A DNA stretch of 45,591 nucleotides from Sphingobium sp. (GTDB lineage: Bacteria; Pseudomonadota; Alphaproteobacteria; Sphingomonadales; Sphingomonadaceae), in NCBI RefSeq assembly GCF_003248505.1, contig NZ_QFOA01000021.1, forward strand, positions 1 through 45,591. The letters run 5' to 3'. Below, in pieces: positions 8,391-17,994 of the stretch (positions are counted from its first letter, which is position 1; every line of letters begins with the position of its first letter). The position numbers were made by a program, and so were the translations under genes. The notes beneath the pieces were generated by a model, which saw only the letters and a program-made list of their open reading frames with translations, was not told the origin of the DNA and searched no databases.

Positions 8391-9220
8391 GCGGCGGTCT
8401 CCTGGGTCCGGGGAGCGAGCGCGCCCGAAAGCGACGCGACGAAGGAACGGACGAAGGGCGCGGCGGCGTCGCCATGGCTGCCCACGATGTCCACGATGGC
8501 AGAGCCGACCACGACGCCATCGGCGACACGACCGATCGCGGCGGCCTGTTCGGGCGTGCGCACGCCGAAGCCGACAGCGATGGGCAGGGCGGTTGCGGCC
8601 TTGAGCCGGGCGACCGCCATCTCGATGGATGCCTGCGCCGCCTGCTGCTTGCCGGTAACGCCGGCGACGGCGACATGGTAGAGGAAGCCGCTGGCCCCGT
8701 TCAGGACCGTCGGCAACCGTGCCGCATCGGTTGTGGGAGTGGCGAGCCGGACCGGGTGAACGCCCGCCGTGCGCAGGGCGGGGCCGATTTCTGCATCCTC
8801 TTCCGGCGGCGCATCGACGCAGATGACGGCGTCGACGCCTGCGGCGCGGCACTGGTCCGCGAACCAGTCCGCCCCGCGCACCAGCATGGGATTGGCATAG
8901 CCCATGAGGACGAGCGGCGTGTCGGGATGTCGCGCGCGGAAGTCTGCGGCGAGCGCGAACACGTCCTTCGTCTTCGTACCCGACCCCAGGCTGCGCAGAT
9001 TGGCGAGTTCGATCGCCGGGCCGTCCGCCATGGGATCGGTGAAGGGCATCCCCAGTTCGACGATATCCGCGCCGCCTTCGACCAGCGCATCGAGGATGGC
9101 GGGCGTCGCCGCGACATCCGGGTCGCCCGCCGTCACGAAGGTGATGAGTGCGGCACGGCCCTGCGTCTTGCACGCGGCGAAGCGGCGGGAGAGGCGATCT
9201 GCGGTGGTATCGGTCGCCAT
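8387..9220 (-). CDS. trpA: Tryptophan synthase alpha chain
   Basis: Cleaves indole-3-glycerol phosphate to indole and glyceraldehyde 3-phosphate and passes indole to TrpB through a tunnel. The catalytic acids are visible as Glu55 (IVELGMPF) and Asp66 (ADGP), matching E. coli Glu49 and Asp60. ATG 9220 is preferred to the GTG at 9226 because GGAG lies 8 bases upstream. Length 277. The start region overlaps the trpB stop and the gene end overlaps accD, so the three are coupled. Confidence 0.97.
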   Translation of the reverse strand: MATDTTADRLSRRFAACKTQGRAALITFVTAGDPDVAATPAILDALVEGGADIVELGMPFTDPMADGPAIELANLRSLGSGTKTKDVFALAADFRARHPDTPLVLMGYANPMLVRGADWFADQCRAAGVDAVICVDAPPEEDAEIGPALRTAGVHPVRLATPTTDAARLPTVLNGASGFLYHVAVAGVTGKQQAAQASIEMAVARLKAATALPIAVGFGVRTPEQAAAIGRVADGVVVGSAIVDIVGSHGDAAAPFVRSFVASLSGALAPRTQETAA

Positions 9221-9222
9221 GG

Positions 9223-10464
<1,242 letters not shown>

Positions 10465-10562
10465 GGATCGATCTTTCCGGGGACGAGGATGGGCGTTCGC
10501 TTTCGTTCAGGGAAGCGATCAGCGCCATCGTCCTTCGATGCGCACGTGCGGTTGGGTCTGCG

Positions 10563-11204
10563 TCAACATGCGGAAACCGCTTTGCAGAAGGCCATGATCT
10601 TGTCCACACTCTTGATGCCCGGCACGTCCTCGATACCCGAAGAGACATCGATGAGGCGCGCACCGGTCAGGCGGACCGCTTCTGCGACATTGTCGGCGGA
10701 CAGCCCGCCCGACAGGCCCCAGGGCATCGACGGAGCGGTATCGCGCAACAGCGTCCAGTCGAAGCGCAGCCCCATCCCGCCGGGCAGCGTGCCTTCGGGC
10801 GTCTTGGCGTCGAACAGCAGCATGTCCGCCGCGCCGATATAGTCGCCGGCGGCGTCGATATCTGCGCGCGTCTTCACGGAAATCGCTTTCCACACCGGCA
10901 ATCCGAAGCGCTGGCGGACGGCGGCGACGCGCTCCGGGCTTTCCTTGCCATGCAGTTGCAGGATGGTGAGCGCGCCGGTCGCGACCAGACCTGCGATTTC
11001 ATCGTCCAGGGCGTCGACCAGCACGGCAACCCGCTCGACATGCGAGGGCACGGCGGACGCCAGCGCCTTCATGCGGTCGCCCTCGACATGGCGCGGGCTT
11101 TTGCGGAAATGGACAAAGCCCAGATGGCTGGCGCCGCCGCGCACCGCGGCACCCACCGTTTCCGGCGTCGATAGGCCGCACATCTTGATCGCGAGTCGGG
11201 GCAT
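10563..11204 (-). CDS. trpF: Phosphoribosylanthranilate isomerase
   Basis: A TIM-barrel isomerase for the third step of tryptophan synthesis. The N-terminal IKMCGLSTPE has the active-site Cys9. LLFDAKTPEGTLPGGMGLRFDW and GLSGGLSADNVAEAV are the later catalytic and phosphate-binding segments. Length 213. It is the first gene of the leftward trpF-trpB-trpA-accD-folC run. It ends about 98 bases before trpB, a gap that holds no gene. Confidence 0.95.
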   Translation of the reverse strand: MPRLAIKMCGLSTPETVGAAVRGGASHLGFVHFRKSPRHVEGDRMKALASAVPSHVERVAVLVDALDDEIAGLVATGALTILQLHGKESPERVAAVRQRFGLPVWKAISVKTRADIDAAGDYIGAADMLLFDAKTPEGTLPGGMGLRFDWTLLRDTAPSMPWGLSGGLSADNVAEAVRLTGARLIDVSSGIEDVPGIKSVDKIMAFCKAVSAC

Positions 11205-11232
11205 CGCCTGGCGCTCTAGCGGGGAATGCGCC

Positions 11233-12096
11233 TCAAGTCACATCGTGGCTGGATGGGGTAAGATCCATGTCGTGGAGCGCCAGCCATTCGTCGGCATGGG
11301 CGATGCACGCCTGGCCGAGATAGCGGTCGAGCGCCGCGACGATCTCGGCATCGCTCATCGTTTTCGGGTCGAGCGGCGGGTGCCAATGCAATGCGAAATG
11401 CGGTCCCCCGGTACGGACGAGGTAGAAGGGCAGGAACTTCGCCCCCACCTTCCGCGCCAGTCGGAGCGCGATGGACAGGTTGCCCGAAGGTTCCAGGGGG
11501 CGTCCGAATGTCGGAAACCAGACCTGCCTGTCCCGCCGTTCGTCGGCAAGGATGTAGAGGGTCGCGCGGTCCTTCTGCGTCAAATGCTTGAGCACGCCGC
11601 GCGCCGCGCCTTCGCCGCCGATCGCCTCGCCCATGTAGCTGGACCGCGCTTTCTTCAATTGCGCGGCGATTCGGGGATCGTCGGGGTCTTCATAGACGCC
11701 AAGGCCGGGGCGGTCGGTGGACCATTTGATGTGCGCCGCCAGCAGGTCCCAGTTGCCGAGGTGGCAGGTAAAGGCGATCATCGGTCCGGGGCCGTCCAGA
11801 ACCGCCTGATACCCTTCCTTGTCGATGACGCGGACATGCGCGTCGTTCACCAGCCGGTCGATATTGGCGAGTTCCGCCATCGTGCGCCCGATATTGACCC
11901 AGCGCCGCGTCAGCATCGCCTCACGCTCCGCCGGGGAAAGCTCTGGACGCAGGATCGCGAGATTGGCGCGCGCCCGGGCATCGCGCAGCTTCATATTGCG
12001 CCGCGCGACATGGGCCGACAGCCATCCGCCGAGCCAGGATGCGGCTCCGGCGGGCAAATGCCGCATCACCGCGAAGAGAAAGGGGTTGGAGAGCAT
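11233..12096 (-). CDS. LpxL/HtrB-type lysophospholipid acyltransferase
   Basis: A member of the bacterial lipid A biosynthesis acyltransferase (LpxL/HtrB-like) superfamily, 287 residues, at the inner membrane. The catalytic H-x4-D motif appears as HLGNWD (about residues 111-116), followed by the Glu/Arg-rich ADERRDRQVWFPTFGR region. Classical LPS is replaced or supplemented by glycosphingolipids in many sphingomonads, so the acyl acceptor is uncertain. It may acylate another lipid, such as ornithine lipid or a lysophospholipid. It is divergent from the glycosyltransferase gene, with 53 bases between the two starts. Confidence 0.82.
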   Translation of the reverse strand: MLSNPFLFAVMRHLPAGAASWLGGWLSAHVARRNMKLRDARARANLAILRPELSPAEREAMLTRRWVNIGRTMAELANIDRLVNDAHVRVIDKEGYQAVLDGPGPMIAFTCHLGNWDLLAAHIKWSTDRPGLGVYEDPDDPRIAAQLKKARSSYMGEAIGGEGAARGVLKHLTQKDRATLYILADERRDRQVWFPTFGRPLEPSGNLSIALRLARKVGAKFLPFYLVRTGGPHFALHWHPPLDPKTMSDAEIVAALDRYLGQACIAHADEWLALHDMDLTPSSHDVT

Positions 12097-12149
12097 GGCC
12101 GGAGCGTCATACAGCAGCCGTCAGGACGGTAAAGGGTGTGGCGCACGCA

Positions 12150-13265
12150 ATGATCTGGCTTTGGGCTATGCTACAGGCGCTGACCGTGGTCGGTGTGTTC
12201 AACTATTGGCGACATATCCCGGCCGATCGTCGAATAGAGGCTCCGGATGGCGCTGTCACGATCCTCAGCCTGCGCGACGATTGGGATGGCGGGGCGGACC
12301 TGATTGCGCGGCTGAAGGGACAGAGCGCGCCTTCTCGCCTGCTGCTCGCAACGTCGGGTGATTGCCTGGAGGCCGAAGCGCTGGGGGTGAGCGAGCCTGA
12401 GTGGGTGCAGGTCGTCGCGGCGGGAATCGCGACCGACGAAGGGCAAAAGGTCCACAAGCTGCGCGCCGCCCTGCGCGCGCTGCGACCTGGGGACCGATGG
12501 CTCGTCTTCGTCGACGCCGACATAGAACCGCCCGCGCGGCTCGTCGGGCGGCTGCTCTTTCCGCTGGTGCGGGGGAAGGCGGACATCGTCACCGGCTATC
12601 GCTTGCTGCTGCCCGAAGTAGCCGGGATGGCTGCACTGGTCGGGGCCGTGGAGATGCAGTTGGCGACGCTGCCTCGTTCCGCCAACGCCACCATGCCCTG
12701 GGGCGGTGCGATGGCGATGAGCCGGGCTGTTGCCGATCGGTTGGATTTGGATGCGGCGCTGGCGGGCAAATTGTCGGACGACCTGAGCATCGGTCTTGCC
12801 GGATGGCGCGCGAAGCTGCGGCTGCGACCCGTGCGCGATCTGCTCATTGCCAGTCCCGTGGCGGGCGGGATCGGCGATCTTCTGGGCTTCGGCGTCCGGC
12901 AATATCGGCATATCTTCACCAACAGCATCGGCATGTGGGCCATCGCCACGGGCGTCGTGGCGATGCAGTCGGCGGGTTGGCTATGGGCACTGGGTTGGGG
13001 CGGCTGGAGTGCGGTCGCCACAGGCTATGGCGCCGCTTGGACCAGGGCGATCCTGCGGAGCCGCATCATCGGTACGGTGCTGGAACCTGCCCAGGCTGCA
13101 AAGGCGCACCGATCGCTTGTGTGGGACGCGGCGCTGCCTTTCGTCGTGACATGGGCCCATTGCATCGTTCAGCTTTGCGCCGCCACGTCCCGCCATATCC
13201 GTTGGGGAGGGTGGAACTATGTCGTCCGGCAGGGTGGGGTGGAGAGCATGTCGCGGTCACGCTGA
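12150..13265 (+). CDS. Family 2/21 glycosyltransferase, ceramide-glucosyltransferase-like
   Basis: A membrane glycosyltransferase of the GT2/GT21 type, about 371 residues. The N-terminal MIWLWAMLQAL segment is a membrane anchor. VFVDADIEPP carries the metal-binding DxD motif, LSDDLSIGL a catalytic-type Asp pair and GVRQYRHI the position of the Q/RxxRW motif in variant form. Two or three hydrophobic segments follow near the C-terminus. This D-D-D-(Q/R)xxRW arrangement is typical of ceramide glucosyltransferase relatives. Glycosylation of ceramide is therefore a reasonable inference for a sphingomonad, though hopanoid HpnI-like enzymes share the fold. ATG 12150 is chosen because it begins the hydrophobic anchor; the frame is open further upstream. 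Confidence 0.78.
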   Translation: MIWLWAMLQALTVVGVFNYWRHIPADRRIEAPDGAVTILSLRDDWDGGADLIARLKGQSAPSRLLLATSGDCLEAEALGVSEPEWVQVVAAGIATDEGQKVHKLRAALRALRPGDRWLVFVDADIEPPARLVGRLLFPLVRGKADIVTGYRLLLPEVAGMAALVGAVEMQLATLPRSANATMPWGGAMAMSRAVADRLDLDAALAGKLSDDLSIGLAGWRAKLRLRPVRDLLIASPVAGGIGDLLGFGVRQYRHIFTNSIGMWAIATGVVAMQSAGWLWALGWGGWSAVATGYGAAWTRAILRSRIIGTVLEPAQAAKAHRSLVWDAALPFVVTWAHCIVQLCAATSRHIRWGGWNYVVRQGGVESMSRSR

Positions 13266-13280
13266 TCGTTACCTGAAGCG

Positions 13281-13628
13281 TCAAAACCCCGCCGGGAACT
13301 GGTGCGCGCCATCATCCCCGATCCTCAGCACGACCTTGCCGGCCACTGCGCTCCACGGCAGGTCGCCGTAAAGGTGCGGGAAGAGCGCACCGCCGCGCGA
13401 CACCTCCCACTTCACCCCGCTGCCCAGCGGCGCAAGGTCCACCATCACCATGACGAGTCGGTCCTGCCCGGCAAAATGCCGGGCGACCGTCTCCGCCGCC
13501 TGGTCGCGAGTCGACATGTGGATATAGCCATCGGCGAGGTCAACCGGCGCGCCTTTGAACACGCCCTCGGCCTTGAACCGGTCGAACTGCTCGGCCGTCA
13601 GGACCTTATAGGCGAAAAGTTCGTTCAC
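13281..13628 (-). CDS. DUF952 family protein
   Basis: A 115-residue cytoplasmic protein of the DUF952 family, whose function is not established. Characteristic segments are the N-terminal YKVLTAEQFDRF, DGYIHMST (the strongest family signature) and FPHLYGDLPWSAV. The ATG overlaps the gyrA stop by 4 bases (13625-13628), so it is probably co-translated with gyrA. This neighbourhood suggests co-expression but says nothing about activity. Confidence 0.87.
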   Translation of the reverse strand: MNELFAYKVLTAEQFDRFKAEGVFKGAPVDLADGYIHMSTRDQAAETVARHFAGQDRLVMVMVDLAPLGSGVKWEVSRGGALFPHLYGDLPWSAVAGKVVLRIGDDGAHQFPAGF

Positions 13629-16351
13629 GTGTTCGAGTTGTCCACATCGTTGTTCGCACCTTCGGCATCCAAGACCTCATCGGTCGATAGATCGCCCTCC
13701 GCCGGGTCATTCTCTTCGATGCGGGCGGCGCTCACGACATGCTCGTCATCGGCAACGTTGAACAGGCGAACGCCCGCCGAATTGCGTCCGATGACACGCA
13801 GGGAATCGAGCCCCATGCGGATGAGCTTCGCCTGATCGGTCACCAGCATCAACTGGTCGGCGCGAGTCGCCGGGAAGCTGGCGACGACGGGACCGTTGCG
13901 ACCGATATTGTCGATGTTCGTGATGCCCTGACCCCCGCGCCCCGTGCGGCGATATTCGTATGCCGAGGACAACTTGCCATAGCCGTTGGCGCAAACGGTC
14001 AGGATGAATTGCTCGGCATCCTGCATGTGCTGGAACATGGCGCGATCCTGCATCTCACCGTCCTTCTCCGGCTTCCATGGCGCGAAGCGGAGATATTCCT
14101 CACGCTGTTCGGGGTCCGCGCCCGAGCGGTGCAGCACCGACAGAGAGATGACCGCGTCGCCTTCGGCCAGCTTCATGCCGCGCACGCCGGTGGAGTTGCG
14201 GCTCTGGAATTCGCGCACATCGTCCGCCTGGAACCGGATTGCCTTGCCCATCCGGGTGGCGAGCAGCACATCGTCGCTTTCATCCAGCAGCGCGACACCG
14301 ATCAGCCTGTCATCCTCATCCTCGCCCTCGAACTTCATCGCGATCTTGCCGTTGGACGGGACGTTGGCAAAGGCGTCCATGCTGTTGCGGCGGACCGAAC
14401 CCTTAGCGGTTGCGAACATGACGTGCAGTTTGGCCCATTCGGCCTCGTCTTCGGGCAGCGGCAGGACGGTCGAGATGGTTTCGCCCGGACCCAGAGGCAG
14501 CAGGTTGACCATCGGTCGCCCGCGCGTGGCCGGCCCGCCTTCGGGCAGACGCCACACTTTCATGCGATAGACCTTGCCTGCGGTCGAGAAGAACAGCACC
14601 GGCGTATGGGTGGAGGTCACGAACAATTCGGTGATCGCATCCTCATCCTTGGTCGCCATACCTGACCGGCCCTTGCCGCCGCGCGCCTGCGCCCGGAAGG
14701 TGTCGAGCGGGGTGCGTTTGATATACCCCTGCACGGTCACGGTGACGACCATGTCCTCGCGCTCGATAAGGTCTTCGTCTTCGATCCCGTCGGCGGCGGC
14801 GGTGATTTCGGACAGGCGAGGGGTCGCGAATTCGCTTTCGATCGCCTCCAATTCCTCTCGCATGACGGCATAGAGCTTCACGCGATCGCCCAGGATGGCG
14901 AGATATTCGGCAATGGCTTCGGCCAGTTCTGCGAGTTCCTTGCCGATCTCGTCCCGGCCAAGGGCGGTCAGGCGATGCAGGCGCAGGTCGAGGATCGCGC
15001 GGACCTGGATGTCGGACAGCGTGTAGCTGTCGCCTTCGATGTCGCCTTCGATGGCTTCGACCAGTCGCAGATAAGACGCGATCTCGCCGATGGGCCACTT
15101 GCGCGCCAGCAGCGCCTCACGCGCCTCGGCGGGGCTGGCGGACCCGCGGATGATCTTCACCACCTCGTCGAGATTGGTGACGGCGACGACAAGTCCAAGC
15201 AAGATATGCGCTCGGTCGCGCGCCTTGTTCAGTTCGTATTTCGTCCGACGGGTGATGACTTCCTCGCGGAACTTGACGAACGCCTCGATAATCTCGCGCA
15301 GGCCCAGCAACTCGGGGCGACCGCCGCGAATGGCGAGCATGTTGGCCGGGAAGCTCGATTGGGCGGGCGTGTTGCGCCAAAGCTGGTTGAGCACGACCTC
15401 GGGTGTCGCGTCGCGCTTGAGGTCCATGACGATGCGCACGCCCTCACGGCTCGATTCGTCGCGGATATCGCTGATGCCTTCGATCCGCTTTTCCTTGGCG
15501 GCCTCGGCGATTTTTTCCACGAGGCCGTTTTTCCCGACCTGATACGGGATGGCAGTAAGGACAATGGATTGGCGATCTCCGCGTCCCTCTTCCACAACAT
15601 GCCGCGACCGCATCATTATAGATCCGCGTCCGGTATGATAGGCGCTACGTGCGCCGGACTGGCCCAGAATAAGCGGCGCAGTCGGAAAATCGGGGCCGGG
15701 GACGATCTGGATCAACTCGTCGGTGGTGATGCCCGGATTGTCGATATAGGCGAGGCAGGCGCGCAACACTTCGCCCAGATTGTGCGGTGGAATGTTGGTC
15801 GCCATGCCGACGGCGATACCGCCGGCGCCGTTGACCAGCAGGTTCGGGAAGCGGGCAGGGAGCACCTGCGGCTCGTTTTCCGAAGCGTCGTAGTTGGGCT
15901 GGAAATCGACGGTGTCCTTGTCGAGATCCTCCAGCAGCGCATTGGCGACCTTGGCAAGGCGGGCTTCGGTATAGCGCATCGCCGCTGGCGGATCGGGATC
16001 CATCGAACCGAAATTGCCCTGGCCGTCAATCAGCGGCACCCGCATCGACCAGTCCTGGGTCATGCGCGCCAATGCGTCGTAGATCGAACTGTCGCCGTGG
16101 GGGTGATATTTACCCATCACCTCGCCGACAAGGCGGGCGGACTTGCGGTAGGGCCGGTTGTAGACGAAGCCCGATTCCTGGGCGGAGAAGAGAATGCGGC
16201 GATGTACCGGCTTCAGACCGTCGCGCACGTCCGGGAGGGCGCGGGCCACGATGACGGACATGGCATAATCGAGATAGCTGGCCTTCATCTCCTCGACGAT
16301 AGAGATGGGGCTGATATCCGAAGGGTCGGCGAGGACGGTCTCGTCGGTCAA
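13625..16351 (-). CDS. gyrA: DNA gyrase subunit A
   Basis: The DNA-cleaving subunit of gyrase (908 residues), which introduces negative supercoils with GyrB. Tyr127 in AMRYTEA is the DNA-linking tyrosine. The quinolone pocket HPHGDSSIYD keeps Ser at 88 and Asp at 92, equivalent to E. coli Ser83 and Asp87, so no classical resistance change is visible there. The C-terminal beta-pinwheel begins with QARGGKG, a variant of the GyrA-box QRRGGKG with Ala at the second position. Translation appears to start at TTG 16351 with only a weak AAGAGA upstream. No ATG or GTG fits the conserved N-terminus. Confidence 0.96.
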   Translation of the reverse strand: MTDETVLADPSDISPISIVEEMKASYLDYAMSVIVARALPDVRDGLKPVHRRILFSAQESGFVYNRPYRKSARLVGEVMGKYHPHGDSSIYDALARMTQDWSMRVPLIDGQGNFGSMDPDPPAAMRYTEARLAKVANALLEDLDKDTVDFQPNYDASENEPQVLPARFPNLLVNGAGGIAVGMATNIPPHNLGEVLRACLAYIDNPGITTDELIQIVPGPDFPTAPLILGQSGARSAYHTGRGSIMMRSRHVVEEGRGDRQSIVLTAIPYQVGKNGLVEKIAEAAKEKRIEGISDIRDESSREGVRIVMDLKRDATPEVVLNQLWRNTPAQSSFPANMLAIRGGRPELLGLREIIEAFVKFREEVITRRTKYELNKARDRAHILLGLVVAVTNLDEVVKIIRGSASPAEAREALLARKWPIGEIASYLRLVEAIEGDIEGDSYTLSDIQVRAILDLRLHRLTALGRDEIGKELAELAEAIAEYLAILGDRVKLYAVMREELEAIESEFATPRLSEITAAADGIEDEDLIEREDMVVTVTVQGYIKRTPLDTFRAQARGGKGRSGMATKDEDAITELFVTSTHTPVLFFSTAGKVYRMKVWRLPEGGPATRGRPMVNLLPLGPGETISTVLPLPEDEAEWAKLHVMFATAKGSVRRNSMDAFANVPSNGKIAMKFEGEDEDDRLIGVALLDESDDVLLATRMGKAIRFQADDVREFQSRNSTGVRGMKLAEGDAVISLSVLHRSGADPEQREEYLRFAPWKPEKDGEMQDRAMFQHMQDAEQFILTVCANGYGKLSSAYEYRRTGRGGQGITNIDNIGRNGPVVASFPATRADQLMLVTDQAKLIRMGLDSLRVIGRNSAGVRLFNVADDEHVVSAARIEENDPAEGDLSTDEVLDAEGANNDVDNSNT

Positions 16352-16627
16352 TGCGATTCTCTTTTTTGGATGGAACTGATCTTGGTTGCGTCAGTAGCGG
16401 AGCGAAACAAATCTGTCACCCCTCGCGCGCGCTCGCGCGCCCGCGTGTGCGGACAAGGCGGTATGCCGCGCCGATCCGTTCGCAGGCGGAACGAAAGCCA
16501 TGCATAACTGTTGCAAAACGAGCCGAGATAGGCTTGTTCAAAGGCCGTTCACGCGCTCGCCCCTATTCGGGCGCCAACCCCATTCGACGCCCGCTTACCC
16601 GGCGGGCGTACAGAGGAGAAGAGGATC

Positions 16628-17902
16628 ATGCGTTTTATTACTCCGGTGTCGCTTGCACTGGCTCTGGCGCTGACGGGCGGCGCGGTTTCCGCGCCTGCCT
16701 TTGCCGCGAAGAAGGAAGAGAAGAAGGCTGGTCCCAAGCTCAACGTCTCGCCTGACGTCATCAAGTCCTTGCAGACGGCGCAGCAAGCCATTGACAAGCA
16801 GGACTTCGCCGCCGCCAAGGCCGCGCTTGCGGATGCGGACAGCAAGGCGAAGTCGAATGACGACAAGTACCAGATCGGCGCGATCAAGCTTAACCTGTCG
16901 ATCACGTCGAAGGACAGCGCACTTCAGACCGAAGCTCTCAACCAGATGCTCGACAGCGGCCTGACGCCGCCCGAGCAGGCAGGGCAGTTCAATGCCGTAG
17001 CTGCCGATCAAGCGCTTCAAGCCAAGAATTACGATGTCGCCATCCAACGTTCGGAAGCGGCTCTGGCTGCGGGTTATAAGCCCGAGTCTGTGAACCCCAC
17101 GCTGGCGCAGGCTTATTTCGGAAAGGCCGGAACGACCAACACCTCCGCCGAACCTGCCCGTGGCTATACGGTAAAGGGTCTGGCGGCGCTCAAGGCGGCG
17201 GCCGATGCCATGAAGGCGGCTGGGCAGCAGGTTCCCCCGCAATGGTATCAGATCGGCGTCAGCCGTGCAGAGGCTGCGAAGCTGCCTGATGTGACTGAAT
17301 GGTCGAAGATGGCGTATCAGGCCAATCCGAGCGGCGAAAATCTTCGCACGTTGGTCCGCCTGTTCCAGCGCGCGAACCCGACTATCAGCAATCGTGAAAA
17401 CCTCGACGTGCTGCGCCTTTTGGGGGCGTCAGACGGCCTTGTTATCGCTGCCGACTTTACCGAATATGCCGAAATGGCGTCGAAAACCGGTATCTATGGT
17501 GAAGTGAAGTCGGTGATCGACAAAGGGCGTTCGAAGGGCGTCCTTAACGCCAGCCAGGGGGCGGATGTCTATCAGCCTGCCGTAGCAAGGATTGCCGGGG
17601 ACAAGAGCTCGCTCGGGTCCGCCGAAGCCGACGCACGCAAGGCGGCGAACGGCAAGATCGCAGCGGCGACCGCCGACGCCTATCTGGGCTATGGCGATTA
17701 TGCCAAGGCGGCGTCCATGTTCGAGCTCGCCAAGCAAAAGGGCGGCGTCGACGCGGATGAGGTCAACACGCGTCTTGGCATCGCCAAGACGCTGGGCGGC
17801 GACCTTGCCGGTGCCAAGGCGGCGTTCAGCGCCGTTCAGGGCGGCGCACGCAAGCAGATCGCTGGCCTCTGGCTCGCCTATCTCGGCACCAAGGGCGCCT
17901 GA
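16628..17902 (+). CDS. Exported TPR-like helical repeat protein (paralogue 1)
   Basis: A 424-residue protein with a Sec signal peptide (cleaved near AFAAKK) followed by a basic patch and Ala-rich helical repeats. Repeat-like units such as AAQQAIDKQDFAAAKAAL, AKNYDVAIQRSEAALAAGY and YGDYAKAASMFELAKQKG resemble TPR/Sel1-type helix pairs. It shares layout and the C-terminal NTRLGIAKTLGGDLAGAKAA segment with the next gene, so the two are tandem paralogues. No enzymatic motif is seen. A periplasmic scaffold is plausible but inferred. It starts behind AGAGGAGAAGAGG, a strong ribosome site. The 276 bases before it hold the gyrA and paralogue-1 promoters and no gene. Confidence 0.75.
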   Translation: MRFITPVSLALALALTGGAVSAPAFAAKKEEKKAGPKLNVSPDVIKSLQTAQQAIDKQDFAAAKAALADADSKAKSNDDKYQIGAIKLNLSITSKDSALQTEALNQMLDSGLTPPEQAGQFNAVAADQALQAKNYDVAIQRSEAALAAGYKPESVNPTLAQAYFGKAGTTNTSAEPARGYTVKGLAALKAAADAMKAAGQQVPPQWYQIGVSRAEAAKLPDVTEWSKMAYQANPSGENLRTLVRLFQRANPTISNRENLDVLRLLGASDGLVIAADFTEYAEMASKTGIYGEVKSVIDKGRSKGVLNASQGADVYQPAVARIAGDKSSLGSAEADARKAANGKIAAATADAYLGYGDYAKAASMFELAKQKGGVDADEVNTRLGIAKTLGGDLAGAKAAFSAVQGGARKQIAGLWLAYLGTKGA

Positions 17903-17912
17903 TCCATTTTCC

Positions 17913-17953
17913 ATGCCGTGGTCGTCACCTGCTGGGTGGCGGCCATGGCATGG
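17913..17953 (+). terminator. Hairpin between the two TPR paralogues
   Basis: CCATGCCGTGG (17913-17923) can pair with CCATGGCATGG (17943-17953) with one G-T wobble. It is followed by a T-rich run (CTTATCTTTTT). It lies just after the stop of paralogue 1 and before the start of paralogue 2, so it may terminate or attenuate the transcript between them. Confidence 0.5.
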
Positions 17954-17994
17954 TCCTTATCTTTTTGCGTTCTCCGGGGGAGGCCATTCAGGCC

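Noticed and set aside
16415..16450. GC-alternating tract (CGCGCGCTCGCGCGC) as a terminator or Z-DNA element
   Set aside because: It lies upstream of gyrA in a divergent promoter region with no T-run; it may be just base composition.
14975..16507. 510-codon open frame on the plus strand
   Set aside because: It lies antisense to gyrA in a GC-rich region and has no recognisable domain; a typical shadow frame.
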